Part shown: positions 1 through 8,435 of the stretch, in pieces
How the letters are laid out: every line of letters begins with the position of its first letter
Numbering within the stretch: position 1 is the stretch's first letter
NCBI RefSeq assembly: GCF_002000245.1
Contig: NZ_MTCM01000002.1
Coordinates: forward strand, 682,001-746,000
From: Sphingobacterium sp. CZ-UAM
Lineage (GTDB): Bacteria; Bacteroidota; Bacteroidia; Sphingobacteriales; Sphingobacteriaceae
Length of the DNA: 64,000 bases
Direction: 5' to 3'
Notes under the pieces: generated by a model
Told to the model about the DNA's origin: nothing
Seen by the model: only the letters and a program-made list of their open reading frames with translations
The model's database searches: none
Program-made: the position numbers and the translations under genes

Positions 1-157
1 GATCATCAAACTCATAAGCTCGCTTTCACAAAGACCAGCCTTACGATTTCGCTTACCTAATTTTCTGTCTTCGATTAGCTTTTCCTCCATAACTGGCTGA
101 ATTTCTTTGCAAAATATCAACTTTTACAAATATTTCTATAGCTTTATCTCTAAGCAT
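1..157 (-). pseudogene. IS982-family transposase, frameshifted N-terminal fragment
   Basis: The minus strand from 157 reads MLRDKAIEIFVKVD and then must change frame near 122 to continue as FCKEIQPVMEEKLIEDRK, followed by KRNRKAGLCESELMSLMI up to the window edge. The basic KRNRKAGL stretch followed by an acidic S-E-hydrophobic run is the N-terminal hallmark of IS982-type DDE transposases, where it precedes a phenylalanine/glycine-rich segment that lies outside this window. The repair requires restoring about 2 nt, so the copy looks inactivated, unless this is a sequencing error. The element's end may be the AACGTGAGTTCGGGATA-like stretch (minus strand) near 255-275; that boundary is inference only. 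Confidence 0.6.
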
Positions 158-298
158 AAGGCTTGATTTTATATTGTATTAATCTTATTTACAACTAATT
201 ATATACAAAAATCAAACCTTTTTTATTTTTTAAAACACTCTGTTTTAACGTTTTCCTTATCCCGAACTCACGTTAATAAGGTTTACTTATAAGAGCAG

Positions 299-588
299 AT
301 GAGCACAAGGGCTATGTTTTTTTTTAAACACCTGGAGCAAGTTGTTCAGGGATTGAATGATAACCAAAGCTATAATGCGCCTCATGAGCAGGTAATAAAG
401 ATCGAATCAGAAATTATCGGTTCCCGGCTATCTGTGGCATTTTCGCTGGGGCCACGGTTGCGGGCTGGCATTATATAAAAGGCTCTCCCTATAATGAGCT
501 GTATGGGAAGCAGGGCTATGAGGTGATATTGTACAATATTATGTGGGCCAGCCAGATGGTGATATCAGTTAAAATCTATGGCTTTTAG
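299..588 (+). pseudogene. Frameshifted remnant of a small unknown gene
   Basis: An ATG at 299 opens a 59-codon frame (MSTRAMFFFKHLEQVVQGLN...) that stops at 476-478. From about 430 a second frame continues without a stop to 588, reading GATVAGWHYIKGSPYNELYG and ending ISVKIYGF. Both halves have ordinary coding-like composition and together would give a protein of about 96 residues, so a single indel near 425-435 is the simplest explanation. I do not recognise the family. It lies between an IS982 fragment and the HU gene, a position consistent with decay after element insertion. Confidence 0.4.
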
Positions 589-682
589 CTTTTCAACAAG
601 TTAATGATAATCAATTTTTTGGTTTGTTTCTTACAATATTGTAATATAGCGGCATCTTTCGCTTATAATATGACTAAAAATT

Positions 683-970
683 ATGAACGAAGCAGAACTT
701 ATTAACGAGATCGCCACTGGTGCAGGTCTTACAAAAGTGCAGGCTGACAAAGCCCTGGACAGTTTTACAAATGCTGTGGTTTCCTCCGTTAAAAAATGTG
801 ATAATGTAACGCTTGGTGGTTTCGGTACCTTTTCAGTAACAGAGCGAGCAGCCCGTAACGGTCGTAATCCACAGACAGGCGACACCATAAAAATAAAGGC
901 CAGGAAAATACCAAAATTCAAAGCTGGGAAAGCATTCTCCGAATCTGGAGCTAAAGCAAAGATTAAATAA
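683..970 (+). CDS. HU-family DNA-binding protein
   Basis: This 95-residue protein has the full length and layout of a bacterial HU/IHF subunit: an N-terminal helical pair (MNEAELINEIATGAGLTKVQ), the VTLGGFGTFSV turn, the ERAARNGRNPQTGD DNA-binding arm with its intercalating proline, and the basic IPKFKAGKAF tail. HU dimers bend and compact DNA in the nucleoid and assist recombination. The ATG at 683 is the only plausible start. A decayed second HU copy follows directly downstream. Whether this is the housekeeping HU or an accessory paralogue cannot be told from the window. Confidence 0.95.
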   Translation: MNEAELINEIATGAGLTKVQADKALDSFTNAVVSSVKKCDNVTLGGFGTFSVTERAARNGRNPQTGDTIKIKARKIPKFKAGKAFSESGAKAKIK

Positions 971-971
971 A

Positions 972-1080
972 GAAGAAAGGTGATAATGTTACACTGTTGG
1001 TTTTGGCACTTTGTCGGTTAGCGATAGAGCTGCGCGTAACGATAGAAGTGAAAATAACTTTAACCTACCTAAATTCAAAC
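972..1080 (+). pseudogene. Degenerate tandem copy of the HU gene
   Basis: Right after the HU stop codon the DNA resembles the middle of that gene again: KKGDNVTL in one frame, then VGFGTLSVSDRAARNDRS in the next, then NLPKFK. These match KKCDNVTLGGFGTFSVTERAARNGRN and IPKFKAGK of the intact neighbour. The copy lacks a start and an N-terminal half, has at least one frameshift, and has lost the arm around PQTGD. It is best read as the debris of a tandem duplication. Confidence 0.6.
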
Positions 1081-1144
1081 AAATGCAATGCAAACAGCCC
1101 AATTTTCCTTGGATAGAAAATTTATTGCTGATCAGAACGTTTTA

Positions 1145-3142
1145 TCACCACCAGACCTGCTTCCCATTTTCGTAGGTAAATATACGTTCCTCTTTCCCTT
1201 CGGTATGATTGCGCAGGAGCAGAAGCGCTCCTTTGGGAACACGCCCGTAATTCAGGCGCAGCTGACTATCCAGCGTCCCTGCACCGAGCGACACCCACTT
1301 GTCCTTCCAGTAAAAAAGTTCGTAGTTCATGCCCTGCATAATACCATTGGTATCATTCCGGGGACTGAGGCCAACTGCCGTGATCTTTGTCCTTTCCCCC
1401 AGGTCCAGCCCTATCCATTCCCCTTTATAGGTATCAGCTGCCTCGGTATAAATAAAATTATCCAGCCGACCGTCAAAAGCGATCTTTACATCTTCTGGTT
1501 TTACTTTAGCAGAAGCGACCGGCTTTCCTTTCAATGGGATCTGAAAAAGGCTGTCTGCGTAGACAGCGAGCTCTGCCAACGAACCAAAACTGCTGTCAGG
1601 GAAAACATACCGTATATATCGAAACGATCCATTGTTGCCATAATAATATTTGTTCATCGCCATCTCACTCCAGCTGATCTTAATGATCTCCTGTGCATCC
1701 GAAAAATCGGCGCTACCAGCCCCCTGAAATAATCCGCCCCTTACGAGCTCCAACCAGGCCCGCTGTTTTTCCCCAAGGGGGTATTTGCGGGAGAGCACCA
1801 CTTTTTCAACCTCGCTGCCAGTGGGGCGGATCTCGCTCAGCCCACCATCTTTCTTCAGCAGTAGGGGAGCAGACAATGGCAGCATCTGACTTTTTATTGC
1901 CATTGGCAGATAGACAGCTCCCAGCCCGATATCTTTGAAGACGGCATTTTTACCATCTGCGGTTTCGGTGGATGAAAACGGGATCCACTTTTCGTTATCA
2001 AAGACGCAGATATAAATTGTTTCTCCCGGAACACAGCTATGATCTGGGAGTTTTAGGACAATATCCCTGACCGGAATATGCTCTTTTGTCACATCCAGCT
2101 GATAACGGTCAAAAAGTGCTGATACATCCCCCAGACTCACTTCATCCACCAGATAACGGTCATCCTGAATCCTATAAAAAGTACGGTATATCTTAGGGGC
2201 AACATTGCGGATCTCATTTTTACCGGGAGGAAGCTCCGCCCCCAGAAAACTGGCAAAGGAACCATCTTTCTTCCTGACCGAACAGAATTCATGGCCCATA
2301 CTGCGGTCGGCCCAATGGGGGATCTGCTCCAGAATGACGGGGATCCCCATTGCTCGCATGGCATAATTGGCAAATCCCGCCTGATCCAGGCATTTTCCCA
2401 TGCCACCTTTCAAAACTTCCAACGGCCCTAAAGCCGCAGGATAGGAAAACATCGCCGGATTAAAGGTGAACTTGTAGCGCAGGCTGTCATTGATCAGCCG
2501 GCAGGCATCAACTGGATCCGTACTCCCGATTTTCTCCATAGCCTGAACCAACCAGCTGAACTTTTCCCTATAAAGCGGCCGCCAGGATTCCAGCGGTTCA
2601 TCGTAAAATCTGTACGGCAGGATATAATCACAAAATTCGTCAAATGTCAGGTGCTTGCTCCAGGGGTAATTCCAGGCTTCAAAGGCATGGTCGATATTTT
2701 CAATAAGCAACTGCGCATTGATAACTTTATTGTCAAAAACCTGCGAGGGGGATGGATTGACGGCCTTCGATTTGTTAATGACAGAATCCCATGCACGGTC
2801 GACCAACGGATCGGCATAAAACCGCCACATCTTACGATCTAAGCTATCCTCCAGATGTTTAACGTGATCGATCAGGTCGGACATCCCTTTTTGCAGATAG
2901 CCGGCATAGGAAAAATGGCCCGTCATATTGGCGATCAAAAAACGGGCAGCCCTCAGTTTGAGGCTGTCTCCCGGAGCTTTCGAATAATGGTCGAGCACCT
3001 GCTGGAGATTGCTCTTATTTTTTCCTGCAAAATCCAGTGATAGCGAGAGGAGCTGCTGCTCCGGGACTGTCCGCTGCTGCCCGTAAGAGATCAGGCCAGA
3101 TAGCGATAATAAAAAAAATATTGTCAGAAGGGTTGCTTTCAT
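1145..3142 (-). CDS. Secreted transglutaminase-like protein with C-terminal discoidin-like region
   Basis: This 665-residue protein has a signal peptide (cleavage likely near SYGQQ). A transglutaminase-like core is indicated by Cys251 in GGMGKCLDQAGFANYAMR, His284 in MGHEFCSV and Asp293 in KKDGSF, the usual Cys-His-Asp order. The last ~180 residues include SAKVKPEDVKIAFDGRLDNF and an EWIGLDLGERTKITAVGL stretch, typical of galactose-binding (discoidin/F5-8 type C) modules. Such proteins in Bacteroidota are often periplasmic or surface peptidases or cross-linkers; the actual substrate is unknown. It is the last gene of a three-gene minus-strand operon, 13 nt after the lipoprotein gene. Long antisense frames over it are shadows. 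Confidence 0.75.
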   Translation of the reverse strand: MKATLLTIFFLLSLSGLISYGQQRTVPEQQLLSLSLDFAGKNKSNLQQVLDHYSKAPGDSLKLRAARFLIANMTGHFSYAGYLQKGMSDLIDHVKHLEDSLDRKMWRFYADPLVDRAWDSVINKSKAVNPSPSQVFDNKVINAQLLIENIDHAFEAWNYPWSKHLTFDEFCDYILPYRFYDEPLESWRPLYREKFSWLVQAMEKIGSTDPVDACRLINDSLRYKFTFNPAMFSYPAALGPLEVLKGGMGKCLDQAGFANYAMRAMGIPVILEQIPHWADRSMGHEFCSVRKKDGSFASFLGAELPPGKNEIRNVAPKIYRTFYRIQDDRYLVDEVSLGDVSALFDRYQLDVTKEHIPVRDIVLKLPDHSCVPGETIYICVFDNEKWIPFSSTETADGKNAVFKDIGLGAVYLPMAIKSQMLPLSAPLLLKKDGGLSEIRPTGSEVEKVVLSRKYPLGEKQRAWLELVRGGLFQGAGSADFSDAQEIIKISWSEMAMNKYYYGNNGSFRYIRYVFPDSSFGSLAELAVYADSLFQIPLKGKPVASAKVKPEDVKIAFDGRLDNFIYTEAADTYKGEWIGLDLGERTKITAVGLSPRNDTNGIMQGMNYELFYWKDKWVSLGAGTLDSQLRLNYGRVPKGALLLLRNHTEGKEERIFTYENGKQVWW

Positions 3143-3155
3143 ACCTATTGTTTTT

Positions 3156-3887
3156 TCAGAAACATCTATTTAAACTAACTTTTCCATCCCCCTGCGTTTG
3201 CATTCGGAGCCATACATTGAATGTACCCGTACCTTTAAACAGAGCCAGCCCCGAACCGCTGAGCATTTCGAGCAGTGCAATTTCAAAGGAGCCGGTCAGC
3301 CCTGCTCTGTTGAGCGATTCCATCTGCATCCTGCTGTAGGTAAGTTCAAACCGGGTAAAGGCCGCCGGATCATCGAAATACCGTTCACCGAAGGCAAGAA
3401 ATTTCTTCACATCCTCGATCATCAGCAGATAGGCGATGCCATTGTCCGAGACGACAGTGGTGATGAACCGTCCGGTATCATTTATTTTCTCATCTACCAG
3501 GGCAAAATAGACGGCCCGGATATCCGATCCGGAAAAATTGGGGTACAGTCCGCCATAATGACTGTGGATAAAACCATCGACCTGTCCCTGGGGGCTGAAC
3601 TGAATGGATGCCTGTCCCGGCACCCCATTTATCGGCTGGTAACGGAATGTTTTTCCACCATTGGGCAGCAGCATGTACCCCGTCTCGTAATTTTTTGTCT
3701 GCGTGTCCCGGATCAAGGCAGTGAGCCTGTTGCTAAATACCGTATCGCGCTCCAATAGGCCGATCTCCCCGCAAAGCCCTTTTGGGGATGGCGGATCCGG
3801 CGGTGGAAGGGGATCATCTTTCCGACAGGCGGTCATCAGGCTGGCCATAGCCAGCAACATACATACATAACTAGTTATCTTTTTCAT
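3156..3887 (-). CDS. Lipoprotein with a JAB/MPN-like HSH...SxSD motif
   Basis: This 243-residue protein has a lipoprotein signal peptide with Cys21 (MTACRKDD); the +2 to +5 residues RKDD resemble the Bacteroidota surface-export signal (QKDDE type). Residues 106-122 read FIHSHYGGLYPNFSGSD: His108, His110, Ser119 or Ser121 and Asp122 are arranged like the JAMM motif HxHx(7)SxxD of JAB/MPN metallo-isopeptidases, with one extra residue of spacing. Glu41 (CGEIG) could be the distal acid. The metal-site assignment is inference. The start codon overlaps the end of the upstream O-antigen-ligase-like gene by 17 nt and the transglutaminase-like gene follows after 13 nt, so the three are probably translated from one message. 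Confidence 0.65.
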   Translation of the reverse strand: MKKITSYVCMLLAMASLMTACRKDDPLPPPDPPSPKGLCGEIGLLERDTVFSNRLTALIRDTQTKNYETGYMLLPNGGKTFRYQPINGVPGQASIQFSPQGQVDGFIHSHYGGLYPNFSGSDIRAVYFALVDEKINDTGRFITTVVSDNGIAYLLMIEDVKKFLAFGERYFDDPAAFTRFELTYSRMQMESLNRAGLTGSFEIALLEMLSGSGLALFKGTGTFNVWLRMQTQGDGKVSLNRCF

Positions 3888-5649
3888 ATGTACAGGTTTC
3901 TTGTTTTATGCGGTCTATGATAGGTGACTGAACTTTGACGGGTTTGGCACAGAGCATGGCCGCAATTTTTTTTGCTTTTTGCTCCTGCCGTGTTTCCCGG
4001 TAAAATTGCAGCAGCTTATAAAACGGGACAAAACGTTTTGGATCCATATAGGCTGCATATCTATAGGCCTGTTCTGCCGTCTTCAGATTGCCCAGCGATT
4101 TTTCCATATCGCCGATGGCCAGATGATGTTCAATACTGTTCCCGTACCGCAATGAACGCTCCAATACAGCCAGACCCGCCTCAATTTGCCCCAGTTCGGC
4201 CAGTTCACTTCCGTAATTATAGAGAAAGGATGCATTATTGGAAAGGAGTGGATATATCCTTGCATAGGTTCTCATCGAATCGCCTTCCTGTTCGGCGAGA
4301 TGCTGTTTTGCTTCCTTCCAGCAGCATACGGCATAAATCCGGAGCATTGCTCCACCGGTCAGCACCAATAGTGCCCCAAGGCATATAAACCTAAATAGTG
4401 GCTTTATGACGATAAGTTTTATGCCACCTGCCAAACCCGGCATGGAAGCGATTGCGGCGATGGAAAATGTTGCAAGGAGCGACAGTGAGATATCGGATAA
4501 AGGATAGGAAAAAAGACCGAAAATGAAAATGACCAATAACAGGCAAAACAATAGCATTCCGGTCTTTGAAGAACTATTCTTTTTAAGGACGAGGGAAATA
4601 GCTGTTAAAATTGCTCCCAAAAACAGAAATCCAACGATGCCGCCCTCGATGAGTATCCGCAAAGGTTCGTTAAAGGCATAATAATTGACGGAAGCCAGCT
4701 GTATTTCTTCTGCGGAACCTTTTCCGGCCATAAAATAACCGGCCTGATAATCCGGATAGGAATTGTAGAAACTACCGTAGCCCTGACCGAACAGGGGGGA
4801 ATCCAGTACCATATTGAGGCTTATTTTCCAGATCAGCAGACGTCCCTGAAAAGAACTGAAATCGGTCTGTGACAGGAGTACACAACAGCTGGCTATAACG
4901 ATCAGTACCGTAAAAACGGCCAATCTTCGCCATTGCCTTAACAGATCAGGGATAGCTGGCCGGCTCATGGCTAAATAACAGCCAATGCCCGCTATGGCGG
5001 ATATGCAGGCCGTAAGGGAGCGGGAAAGTACCAGTGCGCATCCGCACAGCAATAGCGCCGATCCGTACAGGAACCCATTTTTATGCCATCGCTCGATCAG
5101 CATGATGGCGGCCATGCAAAAACCGATGGCAACAAAACAGCCATAGATCCCCGGATTGATAAAAAGTCCCACGGACTTATAGTCCGGGTGGAATGGGGAC
5201 AATACACCTATATATTGCAGCAGGCCGATAATGGACTGGAACAATGCGATTCCGATCACTCCGTTCGTTAGACCTGAAATTAGTTTACGAGAGCCCTGTA
5301 CCGAAATATTGCGTATCAATAGGTAGAACAGCAGGTTTATGACCGGCAGCAGGATCCGGTCGGTCGGTGGAAAAGGGTATGATTGCGCCGCGGCATTGAC
5401 CAAGAGATAAGCCAGGTAGAGCAGAAATAATCTATCTATACCGCTTATTGTCAAAAATAATCTTTTGTACAGGCCAAAACAGCTGGTTGCTGTCAGGGCT
5501 AAAACGGCGGGCAAGCCCAATTCCCCGGCCCAGAAGGATGCTCCACGGTTCAGGTAGCCGGTACAGGAAGCCATACCGATAAGAAAAATTGGTAAACAAT
5601 GTAAGCTGTCATTTGCAAAACCAGATGGGCTTGGGTTAATTTTTCTCAT
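3871..5649 (-). CDS. O-antigen ligase/polymerase-like membrane protein with TPR tail
   Basis: This 592-residue integral membrane protein has roughly ten hydrophobic segments between residues 15 and 430. The segment around residues 270-310 (GRLLIWKISLNMVLDSPLFG, then GYGSFYNSYPDYQ) is the periplasmic loop signature of the Wzy_C/O-antigen ligase family, which joins glycan chains to lipid or protein acceptors. The C-terminal ~130 residues form TPR-like helical repeats (YNYGSELAELGQIEAGLAVL, IEHHLAIGDMEKSLGNLKTA), a fusion common in Bacteroidota and in O-oligosaccharyltransferase-like members. It starts the operon with the JAB-like lipoprotein and the transglutaminase-like protein. No glycan synthesis genes are nearby, so the acceptor is unknown. 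Confidence 0.8.
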   Translation of the reverse strand: MRKINPSPSGFANDSLHCLPIFLIGMASCTGYLNRGASFWAGELGLPAVLALTATSCFGLYKRLFLTISGIDRLFLLYLAYLLVNAAAQSYPFPPTDRILLPVINLLFYLLIRNISVQGSRKLISGLTNGVIGIALFQSIIGLLQYIGVLSPFHPDYKSVGLFINPGIYGCFVAIGFCMAAIMLIERWHKNGFLYGSALLLCGCALVLSRSLTACISAIAGIGCYLAMSRPAIPDLLRQWRRLAVFTVLIVIASCCVLLSQTDFSSFQGRLLIWKISLNMVLDSPLFGQGYGSFYNSYPDYQAGYFMAGKGSAEEIQLASVNYYAFNEPLRILIEGGIVGFLFLGAILTAISLVLKKNSSSKTGMLLFCLLLVIFIFGLFSYPLSDISLSLLATFSIAAIASMPGLAGGIKLIVIKPLFRFICLGALLVLTGGAMLRIYAVCCWKEAKQHLAEQEGDSMRTYARIYPLLSNNASFLYNYGSELAELGQIEAGLAVLERSLRYGNSIEHHLAIGDMEKSLGNLKTAEQAYRYAAYMDPKRFVPFYKLLQFYRETRQEQKAKKIAAMLCAKPVKVQSPIIDRIKQETCTYEKDN

Positions 5650-5741
5650 CTCATGCTTTTCGGTTCGTTGGATAGATCGGGATTAAAGGTTCCCTGTTCC
5701 ACCTCGGTAAACCTTGTTATTATCCCCTCATTAAGATTGTA

Positions 5742-5790
5742 GATTGGCTAAAACATCCGATTACAGTGTAATCAGGTGTTTTAGCCAATC
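5742..5790 (-). terminator. Long inverted repeat between two minus-strand units
   Basis: Arms GATTGGCTAAAACA and TGTTTTAGCCAATC flank an inner GATTACA/TGTAATC pair, giving a stem of about 20 bp with small mismatches. It lies just past the end of the 5835-6353 gene and could end its transcript, although no T-run follows on the minus strand. Confidence 0.5.
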
Positions 5791-5834
5791 ATTAACTCAA
5801 CGCCACAAGCTAGCGTATTGAACAATTTCTACCA

Positions 5835-6353
5835 TTATTTGAAATTAAAGGATCTCATCACATACGGATAGTAGTCCTTATTGAAACTTCTGGGGATTGA
5901 TATTGAACCCCGTGCTGTTTTGCGTACCTGCTGGTCAAGTTCCTTAAATTGTTCGACAGTGATGTTGTCAGCTTTTGCAAACATGTATCTCAGATCAAAT
6001 AATTTAGCGTTTTTATCAAAATAGAATGTGATCTGTATACGGGCTGAATCACCCAAAATGCTTCTTTTGACCTTCAGGATTTCATCGTTATTGATGGTTA
6101 AAAACCATCTTGGAATAGATTCCCTTGCTTCCTTATGATCTTTTTCAATCTTCAATATTTTTTCAGAATTGCCCTCGCTGCTGATAAAGATATTGGAGTC
6201 AGATTCCTGTGATCCCATAATCCTAACGGAATAGTTTACATTTCCGACTTTAAAGATTCCATTTGACAGCCTGCCCTCTTGAGCTTCCGTCGTATTTATA
6301 TTCAGGATCATTAATATAATGATGCCATATAATAGTTTTATCATATTTTTCAT
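5835..6353 (-). CDS. Secreted partner protein of zincin lipoprotein, unknown function
   Basis: This 172-residue protein has a signal peptide (MKNMIKLLYGIIILMILNIN, cleavage near TEAQEG) and is probably periplasmic. The mature part is a mixed alpha/beta chain without motifs I recognise; the middle is rich in short beta-like strands (ARIQITFYFDKNAKLFDLRY). It starts 9 nt after the HELIH lipoprotein gene and is presumably co-transcribed from the same ECF-like promoter. By position it could be an immunity or chaperone partner of the zincin domain, which is inference from gene order only. Confidence 0.7.
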   Translation of the reverse strand: MKNMIKLLYGIIILMILNINTTEAQEGRLSNGIFKVGNVNYSVRIMGSQESDSNIFISSEGNSEKILKIEKDHKEARESIPRWFLTINNDEILKVKRSILGDSARIQITFYFDKNAKLFDLRYMFAKADNITVEQFKELDQQVRKTARGSISIPRSFNKDYYPYVMRSFNFK

Positions 6354-6362
6354 AACAGAATT

Positions 6363-7661
6363 TTATTTACAGTTGATACCTGCTGTTGATAACATATTTA
6401 TTAAGGCCAGTGGCTTAAGCGTGTCAAAGATCTCCGATTTGTAATATTTTGATTTGGTCGCATAAATTTTTAGATAATTGTAATAGCCATCCATGACACC
6501 GGTTTCATTGAATACCTCAGCCCCTTTAAAGTTGCCATTGCTGTCATAGAACTTTTTAAACCAGTTTCGGTATGACTCATCCAAGACATCAAACTCCGCA
6601 GTGGTAAATAAGGTTCTATCCAACTGGTTTAAATAACCATCACCAATGCCTTCAACAAGATCTGTCATCAACTGGGTTTCAAACTCGATATTTGCAAAGC
6701 CTTTTGAATTGCCCCCCATCGAACTAAAGTTAGGGTACAAACCGCTGATATTCTGATAGTAATGGATCAGTTCGTGGAAGAAGACTTCATTGGAAACATA
6801 ATCTCCAGCTATAAATCCCACTGTGTTATTTGAATAGGTGCCATTGGCTCCCGTAGGGGACTCTTTCAGACAGATATTCAGCGGATTTCCGTTCTGTTTC
6901 TGCTGTAGGTTCTTAAAGAAAGCAGCCATAAAACAGGGGCTTACCGTATAGTTAGACATGATTCCACTTTTTAGCTCGTTCAGCGCTTTGGTAACCAGGT
7001 CAACAAACTGTTTATTGTCCCCGCCACATTTAAAAATAATCTCAATGGGTGTCGGTTCCGGTGTTCCCGGGTATGTGCCGCCCCCGATAATTGGAGGGAA
7101 GGTAGGCAATGTCGGGGTTCCGATAATGGTTCCAGTTCCCGGGGTACCCGGCCATGGACGTGTGACCACAACTTCAGGTAATTCCCCTCCCATTTCGGTA
7201 CCCATCAGGACGATATTACGTTTGTTCGTAACCGCTTTGAGCACATATCTATTTTTACCATCAAAATAGCCTATGTCCAGCATCCTGCCATTTATGGTAA
7301 ATGTTCCCACAGCTGTTGAATCCTCTCGGGCAAAGTCATATTGACGCACTAGCCCTGTGTACGAGCCGTCGTAATAAGTTACCTGCAACTCCCGTGTGCT
7401 CTTTGCATCAGTTAATATCAAGGTGGTATAAAGGGTAGAATCCCCCTTTTTTTTGACGACCGTCCCGTTCCAGTCGGGCTTGTTCATGTTTGCAAAGGCC
7501 TGTGGGTTTTCATTGGGCAGAAGCTGGCGCCCATACCATTCAGCCATTTCGGCCACATCTTCAGGAAGCCTGGTCTCAAGGATCCTTTCATCTTTTCGGC
7601 AGGCATAGACCAGACACAGTAAAAATACTGCTGACAGAACGTACTTTAAGTTTCTTTTCAT
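6363..7661 (-). CDS. Modular lipoprotein A: shared N-terminal half plus HELIH zincin domain
   Basis: This 432-residue protein has a lipobox at VYAC (Cys21), followed by RKDE, a surface-export-like signal. Residues 22-156 (PNENPQAFANMNKPDWNGTV, GRMLDIGYFD, NIVLMGTE) are nearly the same in lipoproteins B and C nearby. A junction ELPEVVV and a Pro/Gly/Thr linker (about 160-205) lead to a unique C-terminal domain with H296-E-L-I-H300, a gluzincin metallopeptidase motif; Glu326 or Glu328 in NIEFETQ could be the third ligand. The target is unknown. It is preceded by a GGGAC-N16-CGTC motif and followed after 9 nt by a secreted small protein. A toxin-type zincin or a surface protease are both possible. 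Confidence 0.75.
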   Translation of the reverse strand: MKRNLKYVLSAVFLLCLVYACRKDERILETRLPEDVAEMAEWYGRQLLPNENPQAFANMNKPDWNGTVVKKKGDSTLYTTLILTDAKSTRELQVTYYDGSYTGLVRQYDFAREDSTAVGTFTINGRMLDIGYFDGKNRYVLKAVTNKRNIVLMGTEMGGELPEVVVTRPWPGTPGTGTIIGTPTLPTFPPIIGGGTYPGTPEPTPIEIIFKCGGDNKQFVDLVTKALNELKSGIMSNYTVSPCFMAAFFKNLQQKQNGNPLNICLKESPTGANGTYSNNTVGFIAGDYVSNEVFFHELIHYYQNISGLYPNFSSMGGNSKGFANIEFETQLMTDLVEGIGDGYLNQLDRTLFTTAEFDVLDESYRNWFKKFYDSNGNFKGAEVFNETGVMDGYYNYLKIYATKSKYYKSEIFDTLKPLALINMLSTAGINCK

Positions 7662-7790
7662 TTTCGTTCAATAATTGGTTTCAATTGTTTAATCTGACAT
7701 CTAGCCTGTAAAATATCTTTCTACAATAGCCCTGTCAAATGAATCTTATCAACAGGTGATAAGACGGTTGAACAACAAGAATGTCCCGAA
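7194..7790 (-). repeat. Direct repeat, copy 1 (N-terminal half and promoter of lipoprotein A)
   Basis: About 600 bp covering the promoter motif, leader and first ~156 codons are almost identical to 9114-9710 in the same orientation. Similarity stops at the codon for Glu156 in GTE, exactly where the variable C-terminal parts begin. The spacing between copies is 1,920 bp. Confidence 0.85.
7763..7787 (-). promoter_or_regulatory. ECF-sigma-like promoter motif of lipoprotein A
   Basis: The minus strand reads GGGACA, 12 nt, AACCGTC, that is GGGAC-N16-CGTC. The -35 GGGAC/-10 CGTC pair with a 16 bp spacer resembles ECF sigma-factor promoters. It lies about 100 nt upstream of the ATG and recurs with the same spacing before four other genes here. 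Confidence 0.6.
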
Positions 7791-7869
7791 AAAAATGAAA
7801 ATAATTTTACATAAGTTTAAAAGAGACAAAAACCTTCATTTTTATTGGCTTTTTCCCCATATGGTATCC

Positions 7870-8427
7870 TTAAAAATAGGTGTTATTCTCAACGACAACG
7901 GAGCCGTCCCGCAATCTATAAAATCGTTTTCCCCCATCTATTACAACGATAGATTCTCTATACGGCACCGTTTTGCCTTTAAATCTAATTTTTGTTCTTT
8001 TTGGCAGATAAGTCTCAACGATCTTCTTAAATTGTTTAATATTATTTTTGTTATATCGAAGATTAAAGTTTGTAGTGATAGAATGGTCAGTGATGACGAC
8101 TAATTTATTAGCAATCATAGTATAAAATTGTGGATATGGAATGTCTCCGGTAAACTCATCATAACTTCTATTGTATAAATAGGTAAAAAGAGCATCATTT
8201 TTATACTTAGATGATACGGTATTCAGTGTTAATTTCACATAGCCAATATTTTTAAAAATAGAATCTTTTTCTATTTCTTGGGAAATAAAAGAAGCTATAC
8301 TGTCTCTTAACGTCAGATCTTTGAGCTGAATCTCTGTAATAATAAATTCGCTAGCTTTTGAATCTTTCATCTGACAATTTCCTTTGTCAAAGCACAGGAA
8401 AAATATTGCTATCAATAGATATTTCAT
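7870..8427 (-). CDS. Secreted partner protein of lipoprotein B, unknown function
   Basis: This 185-residue protein has an N-terminal signal (MKYLLIAIFFLCFDKGNC); Cys18 sits in a weak lipobox-like context, so either periplasmic or lipid-anchored is possible. The chain is hydrophilic and Lys/Asp-rich, ending in a beta-like GGKRFYRLRDGSVVVENN. I recognise no domain. It begins 8 nt after the JAB/MPN-like lipoprotein gene, in the same relative place as the small genes after lipoproteins A, C and D. It is not visibly similar to the partner of A, although the two lipoproteins share their N-terminal halves, so partners seem to follow the variable C-terminal domain. Confidence 0.7.
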   Translation of the reverse strand: MKYLLIAIFFLCFDKGNCQMKDSKASEFIITEIQLKDLTLRDSIASFISQEIEKDSIFKNIGYVKLTLNTVSSKYKNDALFTYLYNRSYDEFTGDIPYPQFYTMIANKLVVITDHSITTNFNLRYNKNNIKQFKKIVETYLPKRTKIRFKGKTVPYRESIVVIDGGKRFYRLRDGSVVVENNTYF

Positions 8428-8435
8428 ACCATCTT

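Noticed and set aside
1088-1732. Plus-strand open frame of 214 codons
   Set aside because: It lies antisense inside the transglutaminase-like gene, which has a signal peptide and catalytic motif; the antisense product looks like a shadow.
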